This document shows, one piece after another, positions 57,583 through 64,000 of a stretch of 64,000 nt of DNA. A program made the position numbers and the translations under genes. Under the pieces are notes generated by a model. That model had not been told where the DNA came from, did no database searches, and saw only the letters and a list, made by a program, of their open reading frames with translations. How positions within the stretch are numbered: position 1 is the first letter of the stretch; each line of letters begins with the position of its first letter. Origin of the DNA: Microbacterium sp. No. 7 (GTDB lineage: Bacteria > Actinomycetota > Actinomycetes > Actinomycetales > Microbacteriaceae); contig NZ_CP012697.1 of NCBI RefSeq assembly GCF_001314225.1, positions 4,278,001 to 4,342,000 on the forward strand. Reading direction: 5' to 3'.

Positions 57583-59277
57583 TCAGGTCCTTTCGATGGG
57601 TGCCGGCAGCGTCGGGATGGCTGCCAGCAGCGACGTCGTGTAGTCGTGTCGGGGGTGGGCGAAGACCTCGCGCACGTCGCCGGACTCGACGACGTGCCCG
57701 TCTTTCATGACGAGCACGCGGTCGGCGATGTGATGGACGACGCCGAGGTCGTGCGAGATGAAGACGATGGCGACGCCCGTGGTGGCGCGCAGGTGCTCGA
57801 GCAGGTCGAGGACCTGCGCCTGCACGGTGACGTCGAGCGCCGAGACCGCCTCGTCGCACACGAGCACGTCGGGGCGCGTCGCCAGGGCCCGCGCGATCGC
57901 GACGCGCTGACGCTGGCCGCCCGAGAGCGTCACGGGCTTGCGATCGAGGTGCTCGGCGCCGAGGCCCACCGACTCCAGCAGCTCCTGCACCCGGGCACGG
58001 CGCTGCGGCCGGGACAGGCCCGGCAGCGCCTCGCCGACGATGCGCGCGACCGAGTAGCGGGGGTCGAAGGAGCCGAGCGGATCCTGGGACACCGTCTGGA
58101 TCCGGCGGCGCAGCGAGCGCAGTGCGCTCCCTCTCGCCTCGCGCCAGGTCGTGCCGTGCACGAGCACGCGGCCGGCATCCGGCACGACGTGGCCGAGCAC
58201 GATGCGGCCGAGCGTCGACTTGCCCGATCCCGACTCGCCCACGATGCCGAGCACCTCGCCGGCGGCCAGCCGGAAGGACACGTCCGCGACCGCGGTGATC
58301 TCGCCGCGGCGCCCGGCCCGGTACCGTTTCGTCACGCCGGTCACGGCGACGACCGGCGGGCGGTCCTCGTCGATCGGGGCGGGCTCCGGCAACGGCTCGC
58401 CGGTCACGAGCGAGCGCCCCTTGGACTCCGCGCTCGGCACCGAGCGGATCAGCTCGCGCACGTACGGCTGCGTCGGCGCGGTGAGCACGTCGAGCGCCGG
58501 GCCGCTCTCGACGACCTCTCCGCGCCGCAGCACGACGACCCGGTCGGCGAGGCGGCCGACGACCGCGAGGTCGTGGGAGATGAGCAGCAGCCCCGTGCCC
58601 TGCGCCTTCAGCTCGCCGAGCAGGTCGAGGATGCGCGCCTGCACGGTGACGTCGAGGGCCGTCGTGGGCTCGTCGGCGATGATGATCTCGGGGGCGCCGG
58701 CGAGCGCCGAGGCGATGAGCGCGCGCTGGCGGAGCCCGCCGCTCAGCTCGTGCGGGTACTGCGCGGCCCGCACGCCGGGCTCGGGCACGCCGACGTCGGC
58801 GAGCAGGCGCCGCACATGGCCGGGCCGCTGCTGTCGGCTGCCGATCCGGTGCACGGCGAGGGCCTCGCCGACCTCGGCGCCGACGCGCCGCAGCGGGTCG
58901 AGCGATCCGAGGGCGTCCTGCAGCACGAGGCCGATGCCGACGCCCCGCACCTGCCGGAACCCGGCCTCGGTGAGCCGGGTCAGATCGCGATCCCGGTAGG
59001 CGAGCCGGTCGGCGGTCACGAGGGCGCCCCGGCCGGCGACGCCGAGCAGCGCGCGGGCCGAGACCGACTTGCCGGAGCCCGACTCGCCGACCAGGGCGAC
59101 GCACTCGCCGGCCCCGATCTCGACGTCGAGGCCGCGGACGACCGTGCTGCGGCCGCCGTCGAAGCTGACGCTCAGGCCGCGCACCGTGAGGATCGCGTCG
59201 GCACGGATCGCCTCGGCGCGCGACGCCGACGGCGGCGGGGCGCTCGACGGCAGGATGCCGGGGTGCGGCGCGCTCAT
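57583..59277 (-). CDS. Fused double ATP-binding subunit of an Opp/Dpp-type ABC importer
   Basis: 564 residues from ATG 59277. Two complete ATPase domains: first Walker A 'GESGSGKSVSARA', signature 'LSGGLRQRAL', Walker B 'IIIADEPTTALD'; second Walker A 'GESGSGKSTLGRI', signature 'LSGGQRQRVAIARAL', Walker B 'VLVCDEAVSALD'. Corresponds to OppD plus OppF in one chain. Powers the import with the permeases and binding protein. Stop is three bases before the next gene. Confidence 0.94.
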   Translation of the reverse strand: MSAPHPGILPSSAPPPSASRAEAIRADAILTVRGLSVSFDGGRSTVVRGLDVEIGAGECVALVGESGSGKSVSARALLGVAGRGALVTADRLAYRDRDLTRLTEAGFRQVRGVGIGLVLQDALGSLDPLRRVGAEVGEALAVHRIGSRQQRPGHVRRLLADVGVPEPGVRAAQYPHELSGGLRQRALIASALAGAPEIIIADEPTTALDVTVQARILDLLGELKAQGTGLLLISHDLAVVGRLADRVVVLRRGEVVESGPALDVLTAPTQPYVRELIRSVPSAESKGRSLVTGEPLPEPAPIDEDRPPVVAVTGVTKRYRAGRRGEITAVADVSFRLAAGEVLGIVGESGSGKSTLGRIVLGHVVPDAGRVLVHGTTWREARGSALRSLRRRIQTVSQDPLGSFDPRYSVARIVGEALPGLSRPQRRARVQELLESVGLGAEHLDRKPVTLSGGQRQRVAIARALATRPDVLVCDEAVSALDVTVQAQVLDLLEHLRATTGVAIVFISHDLGVVHHIADRVLVMKDGHVVESGDVREVFAHPRHDYTTSLLAAIPTLPAPIERT

Positions 59278-60137
59278 CGGCCCACCCCCGACACGAACCG
59301 GCGCTGCAGCCGACGGCCGACGATGTTGATCGCGATGACGGTGACGGCCAGGAAGGCCCCGGGCCAGATCCCGAGCCACGGCGCGAAGGCCAGGTAGTTG
59401 CGGCTCTCCGAGAGCATGAGGCCCCACTCCGGTGTCGGCGGCTGGGCCCCGAGCCCCACGAAGCTGAGGGCCGAGCCGGAGATGATCGCGGTGCCGACGC
59501 CGATCGTGGCGAGCACCAGCAGCGGCCCGATCGAGTTCGGCAGCACGTGCCGCACGGCGACGACGAACCCGGGCACCCCGAGGCCCTTGGCCGCCTCGAC
59601 GTAGCCCGCGTTGCGGACGAGCTGCACCTGACTGCGCAGGATGCGGGCGTAGCCGGGGATCGCGCCGATGCCGATCGCGATCAGCAGCGTCGGCAGGCTC
59701 ACCCCCAGCAGGGCGACGAGCACGATGGCGATGAGCAGGTCGGGGAAGGCGAAGAGGATGTCGAGGGTGCGCGACAGGAACCGGTCGGCGACGCCGCGGG
59801 AGAGGCCCGCCAGCACGCCGATCACGATCCCGCCGAGCAGGCTGACGAGCACGGCGCCGACGCCGAGGATGAGGCTGGTGCGGGCGCCGTGGACGAGGCG
59901 GGCGAACAGGTCGCGGCCGAGCTGGTCGGTGCCGAAGGGATGCGCCGCGCTCGGCGGCTGCAGCGAGTTCGCGGGGTTCGCCGCGAGCGGGTCGACCTGC
60001 ACGATCAGCGAGGGGAACAGGGCGAGCACGACGATGACCAGCAGCACGGCACCGGCGATGCCCGCGACGACACTGCCTCCGGCGGGCGCCGGACGGCGGG
60101 CGATCCCCGTGCCGAGGGCGGCGCTCGACAGCACCAT
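59274..60137 (-). CDS. ABC transporter permease (OppC/DppC type)
   Basis: 287 residues from ATG 60137; six membrane helices. 'HPFGTDQLGRDLFARLVHGARTSL' is the periplasmic OppC hallmark, and the EAA loop is 'YVEAAKGLGVPGFVVAVRHVLPNS'. ATGA overlap with the other permease. Confidence 0.94.
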   Translation of the reverse strand: MVLSSAALGTGIARRPAPAGGSVVAGIAGAVLLVIVVLALFPSLIVQVDPLAANPANSLQPPSAAHPFGTDQLGRDLFARLVHGARTSLILGVGAVLVSLLGGIVIGVLAGLSRGVADRFLSRTLDILFAFPDLLIAIVLVALLGVSLPTLLIAIGIGAIPGYARILRSQVQLVRNAGYVEAAKGLGVPGFVVAVRHVLPNSIGPLLVLATIGVGTAIISGSALSFVGLGAQPPTPEWGLMLSESRNYLAFAPWLGIWPGAFLAVTVIAINIVGRRLQRRFVSGVGR

Positions 60138-61150
60138 CAGCGCACCCCCGCCTCGATCTTGAGCCGCGGGTCGACCGCGGTGGCGACGATGTCGACGAGG
60201 GAGTTGATGACCACGAACAGCACCGAGCCGAAGACGATGATGCCCATGATCAGCGGCATGTCGTTGGAGATGACCGCGTTCAGCAGCACGCGGCCGAGGC
60301 CGGGGCGGGCGAACAGCGTCTCGATGACGGCGGTGCCGATGAGCAGCGAGCCGAAGATCGCGCCGGAGAAGGTCAGCGCCGGCAGCACCGCGTGCCGCAG
60401 CACGTGGCCGAACCGCACGCGGAGGTCGCCGGCCCCGCGGGTGCGGGCGGTGACGACGAACGGCTGCTCCAGCGCCTCCTCCATCCGCTCGCGCAGGATC
60501 TGGGCGAGCAGCCCGCTGATGGGGATCGCGAGGGTGACCGCCGGCAGCACGAGCGACTCGATGCCGCGCGCGCCGCTCGACGGGAAGATCGGGATGGTGA
60601 ACGAGAAGGCGGTGAGCAGCAGCAGTCCGATCCAGAACGACGGCACCGAGATGGCGAGCAGCTCGAGGGCCTGGGTGATGAGCGAGGCGAGCTGGCCGCG
60701 GCCGGCCGACAGCGTCGCGACGACGACCGCGAGCACGACGGCGAGGCCCAGACCGGCGGCGGCGAGCGCGCCGGTGGCGCCGAGGTTGGCGGCGATGATC
60801 TCGGTCACCGGCTGGCGGATCTGGTAGCTCTGGCCGAGGTCGCCGGTGAGCACGCCGAACAGGTATCGCCCGTACTGCTCGATGAGCGGACGGTCGAGGC
60901 CGTAGTCCTTGACGACCTCCTCGCGCACAGCGGGCGTGATCTCGAAGATGCCCTTCAGCAGCACGTCCTCCGGCTTGCCCGGCATCGCCTGCAGCATGAG
61001 CCACACGGCGGTCGTCGACACGATGACGACGATCACGACGTCGACGAGGCGTCGCAGCACCGTCCCCGCGACCGCGCCCAGGCGACGGCGCGCCGCAGGG
61101 ACGGGACGGACCGCGAGGTCCGTCCCGTCCTGCAGCGTTGTCGTCGTCAT
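60137..61150 (-). CDS. ABC transporter permease (OppB/DppB type)
   Basis: 337 residues from ATG 61150. N-terminal Ala/Arg head, six helices, 'YGLDRPLIEQYGRYLFGVLTGDLGQSYQIRQPVTEII' in the first external loop, EAA loop 'FVVTARTRGAGDLRVRFGHVLRHAVLPAL'. Its start overlaps the binding protein stop. Confidence 0.94.
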   Translation of the reverse strand: MTTTTLQDGTDLAVRPVPAARRRLGAVAGTVLRRLVDVVIVVIVSTTAVWLMLQAMPGKPEDVLLKGIFEITPAVREEVVKDYGLDRPLIEQYGRYLFGVLTGDLGQSYQIRQPVTEIIAANLGATGALAAAGLGLAVVLAVVVATLSAGRGQLASLITQALELLAISVPSFWIGLLLLTAFSFTIPIFPSSGARGIESLVLPAVTLAIPISGLLAQILRERMEEALEQPFVVTARTRGAGDLRVRFGHVLRHAVLPALTFSGAIFGSLLIGTAVIETLFARPGLGRVLLNAVISNDMPLIMGIIVFGSVLFVVINSLVDIVATAVDPRLKIEAGVR

Positions 61151-62760
61151 CAGCCCGCGACGCGCTCGACGTTCGTGAACCAGGTCGGGTAGCCGACCGG
61201 GTCGAACTCGATCCCGGTGTACTCGGCGTCGACGGCCACGATGAAGTTCTGCACGTAGAGCGGCAGGACGACGCGGTTGTCGCTGAGCCGCTGCTGGATG
61301 CTGCGGTACAGCTCCGCGCGGTGCGCATCGTCGTCGAGCGTCGCCCAGGCCTCGAACAGCCAGCCGGTCACCTCGGCGTCGTCGTACTTCGGGTAGTTGA
61401 CGATGGGGCCGGCCACCGTCAGCACGACGAAGGCGTCGGACTGGCCCCACGACTCGGCCGCGATCTCGAAGGAGCCCTCCTCGATGCGGGCGAGGTACGC
61501 CGACGTGTCGAGCTTCTCGATCTGGATGTCGATGCCGATCTTGCGGACGTCGGCCTGGATCGCCTCGGCGAGCACGTCGCGCTGGTCGCGGATGTCGCCC
61601 GAGTCGAAGATCCAGCGCAGCACGAGCGGCTCGCCGGCGGCGTCGGTCAGGATGCCGTCGGCGTTCTTCCCGGTGTAGCCCGCCTCGGCGAGCAGCGCGG
61701 CCGCGGCCGCCTGGTCGTAGGTCCAGCTGCCCTCGACGTCGTCGTTGTAGGCGCCGGCGGGCGGCGTCGTCGGGGCGATGACCGTCCAGGCGCGGTCGTA
61801 GCGGCCGGCGTAGACGTCGCCGATGATGGCATCGAGGTCGGCGCCGCGGAACAGCGCGTCGCGCACCTTGACGTCCGCGGTCGGTCCGCCGGAGGTGTTC
61901 AGCGTCGCGACGAACGGCACACCGGTCGCCGGGCCGTCGACGAGCGTGAAGCCCGCCGACTCGAGCGCGTCGGCGTTGAGCGGCGGCACCGCGCTCGCGG
62001 CATCCGCCTGGCCCGACTGCAGCGCGCCGATGCGGGCCTGCGCCTCGGGCACGAAGCGGATCTCGACGTTCTTCAGCTTCGCCGGGCCCTCGTTCCTGCC
62101 CGTCGAGTAGGCGTCGAAGCGGGTCAGGGTCAGCGACTCGCCCTTGACGTAGGCGTCCGGCACGAACGGGCCGGCGCCGACGATCGTGGTCGGGTCGGCG
62201 CAGCGGTCGCCGTCGCTGTGCTCTTCGATCGACTCGCTCGACAGCACGGGGAAGTCGGGCGTGGAGGCCGACTGCAGGAAGTTCGCCTGCGGGCTCTCCA
62301 GGGTCGTCGACCAGGTGTAGTCGTCGATGACCTCGTACTCGCCCTCGACGAGCCAGTTCGGGCTGGAGAGCGTGTTGCCCTCGGCGAAGAAGCGGTCGGC
62401 GCTGGCCTGCACGTCGTGTGCGTCGAAGGTCGTGCCGTCGTGGAAGGTCACGCCCTCCTTCAGGTGCAGGGTCCAGGTCAGCCCGTCGTCGGAGACCTCC
62501 CAGCTCTCGGCGAGCGCCGGCGAGTAGGAGCCGTCCTGGTTCTGCCGCACGAGCGGCTCGAGGATCTGCCGGGCGACGTTGTAGTTGGCGAGGTTCTTGT
62601 AGCCGCCGGTGTCGAAGCAGACCGGCTCGAGGTCGCTCAGGAAGACGAAGGGGGCGTCGTCGTCGCCCGTCTCGGCGGTGCCGCCGGCGCAGCCGGCCAG
62701 CAGTGCGACGGACGCCGCCGCGGCGGCGAGGGCGAGTCCTCGCCGGGTGAACGTGGTCAT
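61150..62760 (-). CDS. Extracellular solute-binding lipoprotein (KPN_01854-like)
   Basis: 536 residues. Signal peptide with lipobox 'VALLAGC'. 'LEPVCFDTGGYKNLANYNVARQILEPLVRQNQDGSYSPALAESWEVSDDGLTWTLHLKEGVTFHDGT' is family 5 of binding proteins, in the form usually beside KPN_01858-type monooxygenases. Binds a peptide-like or other organic ligand; identity unknown. First of five import genes. Confidence 0.9.
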   Translation of the reverse strand: MTTFTRRGLALAAAAASVALLAGCAGGTAETGDDDAPFVFLSDLEPVCFDTGGYKNLANYNVARQILEPLVRQNQDGSYSPALAESWEVSDDGLTWTLHLKEGVTFHDGTTFDAHDVQASADRFFAEGNTLSSPNWLVEGEYEVIDDYTWSTTLESPQANFLQSASTPDFPVLSSESIEEHSDGDRCADPTTIVGAGPFVPDAYVKGESLTLTRFDAYSTGRNEGPAKLKNVEIRFVPEAQARIGALQSGQADAASAVPPLNADALESAGFTLVDGPATGVPFVATLNTSGGPTADVKVRDALFRGADLDAIIGDVYAGRYDRAWTVIAPTTPPAGAYNDDVEGSWTYDQAAAAALLAEAGYTGKNADGILTDAAGEPLVLRWIFDSGDIRDQRDVLAEAIQADVRKIGIDIQIEKLDTSAYLARIEEGSFEIAAESWGQSDAFVVLTVAGPIVNYPKYDDAEVTGWLFEAWATLDDDAHRAELYRSIQQRLSDNRVVLPLYVQNFIVAVDAEYTGIEFDPVGYPTWFTNVERVAG

Positions 62761-62865
62761 GTGCTGTGCTCTCTCTCGGGTGATGGGCTGTCGGGTGGTG
62801 AGCCCGGGTGCGAAGGGTCGGGTGCGGTGGGTCGGGTGCGGTGCGGGGAGCGGGTCGCCGTGCGG

Positions 62866-63756
62866 CTACGGCGTGACCGGCGACGGCGGGATGTCGGGCA
62901 TCGGCCGGCTGGTGGCGGCCAGCGCCTCCAGCGCGGCGAGCGCCTGCTCGTCGAGCTCGAGGTCGAGGGCCGCGAGGTTGCTCGCGAGCCGTTCCGGGCT
63001 CGACGTGCCGGGGATGGCGAGCGTGCGCGGGCTGTGCTGGAAGAGCCAGGCCAGCACGACCTGGGCGCCCGTGACGCCGAGCCGGTCGGCGATCGCCTGC
63101 ACCGCCGGCGACGCGATCAGCTCGCGGCCGTGGCCGAGGCTCCAGTAGGCGATGAACGGGATGCCGAGCTCGGCGGTGCGGCGCACGACCGGCTCGTGTG
63201 CGCGGCTGACGACGTTGAAGTGGCTCTGCACCGCGTCGATCGGCGTGACGGCACGGGCGGCCTCCAGCTGCGCCGGGTCGACCGCGCTGACGCCGATGTG
63301 GCGGATCGCCCCGGCCTCGCGCAGCTCGGCGAGGGCGCCGACCTGGTCGGCGAGCGGGTACGCGGGGTCGATGCGGTGCAGGAAGAACAGCGGGATGGCG
63401 TCGAGCCTCAGCCGGTGCAGGCTCGTGTACGCCTGCTGCTTCAGGTAGTCCGGCCGGCCGAGCACCCCCCACTCGCGGGCGCCCGCCCTCGTCATGCCCG
63501 CCTTCGTCGCGATGACGAGGTCGCCCCGGTACGGCGCGAGCTCCTCGGCGATGACCTCCTCCGAGACGCCGGGGCCCAGCGTGTCGGCGGTGTCGATGTA
63601 GCGGACGCCGCGCTCCACCGCGGCGCGCAGCAGCGCACGGGCCGCGTCGCGGTCCGGCGCGGGGCCCCAGCCGCCGGGACCGGCCAGATGCAGTCCGGCG
63701 AAGCCGACGCGCGGCACCTCGATGCCGGCGATCGTCGTCGTGGGCGTCGTCGTCAT
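62866..63756 (-). CDS. Aldo/keto reductase
   Basis: 296 residues from ATG 63756. 'VRYIDTADTLGPGVSEEVIAEELAPYRGDLVIATKAG' holds the catalytic Asp and Lys, 'YLKQQAYTSLHRLRLDAIPLFFLHRID' the His, 'FIAYWSLGHG' and 'IPGTSSPERLASNLAAL' bind NADPH. The usual Tyr is displaced (TLGPG) so the tetrad should be checked. May be cotranscribed with the transporter genes. Confidence 0.88.
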   Translation of the reverse strand: MTTTPTTTIAGIEVPRVGFAGLHLAGPGGWGPAPDRDAARALLRAAVERGVRYIDTADTLGPGVSEEVIAEELAPYRGDLVIATKAGMTRAGAREWGVLGRPDYLKQQAYTSLHRLRLDAIPLFFLHRIDPAYPLADQVGALAELREAGAIRHIGVSAVDPAQLEAARAVTPIDAVQSHFNVVSRAHEPVVRRTAELGIPFIAYWSLGHGRELIASPAVQAIADRLGVTGAQVVLAWLFQHSPRTLAIPGTSSPERLASNLAALDLELDEQALAALEALAATSRPMPDIPPSPVTP

Positions 63757-63904
63757 GGCGGGACACCCCCAGAGTTCGATTGCAGGGCCCGGTACATCCG
63801 GACGCATAGAACTATGGGGATTCGCCGCGCCGACGCTAAACAGCGACGTAACAGCCCGCCATACGGCGTCACAAACCGTCGAACAGCCGCCGCAGAATGG
63901 GAGC

Positions 63905-64000
63905 ATGGATTCTTCGCCCCGGTCGCGGACCGGCATCGCGATTCTGCGTCTCACGTGGGGTTGTGCGACCCTCGTCGCGATCGTCGCGACGCTCGTCGAC
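63905..64000 (+). CDS. N terminus of a membrane protein (cut by window end)
   Basis: 32 residues visible: a short polar head (MDSSPRSRTGIAILRLTWG) and the start of a hydrophobic helix. Resembles the beginning of Pr6Pr-type membrane proteins, but too little is present to be sure. GGGAGC precedes the ATG. The 148-base gap before it is divergent with the aldo/keto reductase. Confidence 0.5.
   Translation, partial: MDSSPRSRTGIAILRLTWGCATLVAIVATLVD

Overview
The window looks like the chromosome of a high-G+C actinobacterium, probably a Microbacterium-like member of the Microbacteriaceae. This is inferred from codon use, leaderless promoters, the tRNA sequences and the protein families; no rRNA or marker gene is present to prove it. 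Three blocks lie side by side.

Block 1 (1 to about 32,710) is the right part of an integrated tailed phage. Its left end, with capsid, tail and lysis genes, lies outside the window. Leftward head genes (HNH nuclease, small and large terminase, portal, MuF-like protein, scaffold) occupy 20-5975. A rightward set of small genes (6352-8856) starts from a clear promoter and carries four stem-loops whose loops share GTAAG. From 29,245 down to 8,845 runs a very tightly packed leftward early region. It holds antirepressor, RecE-like nuclease, replication protein, SSB, RusA resolvase, three DNA methyltransferase genes (two with broken frames), HNH nucleases, many tiny zinc-finger proteins and a tRNA-Asn. 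The immunity switch is at 29,246-29,357. Rightward of it are the repressor, an ImmA-type protease, two membrane proteins, and then the integrase (31,383-32,573) next to the attachment site. That site is the 3' half of a tRNA with a Phe anticodon loop.

Block 2 (about 32,750 to 51,930) reads as an older genomic island. A degenerate copy of the same tRNA 3' half and its terminator sits at 51,840-51,924, in the same order and orientation. The island carries a PucR / HpcH-aldolase / MFS transporter set and a twelve-gene leftward catabolic operon. That operon encodes a 3-hydroxyacyl-CoA dehydrogenase-like protein, a CMD protein, HyuA and HyuB, IclR, a TRAP transporter, an isocitrate-lyase-superfamily lyase, an unusual SDR, and LeuC/LeuD-type hydratase subunits. 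A divergent SDR gene shares a control region with two TTCCA-N5-TGGAA palindromes. The right edge has a decayed Fic gene and a GIY-YIG/DUF4357 protein. A hydratase plus C-C lyase module fed by a TRAP importer suggests breakdown of a substituted C4-C6 dicarboxylate or of a lactam/imide that yields one. This pathway is the best candidate for an undescribed system here.

Block 3 (52,246 to 64,000) is visibly more G+C-rich chromosomal DNA. It holds a KPN_01858-type cluster: three luciferase-like flavin monooxygenases, a fused CMD/AhpD protein, a complete Opp-type ABC importer, a DUF1684 protein and an aldo/keto reductase. Such clusters are recurrent but their substrate is unknown.
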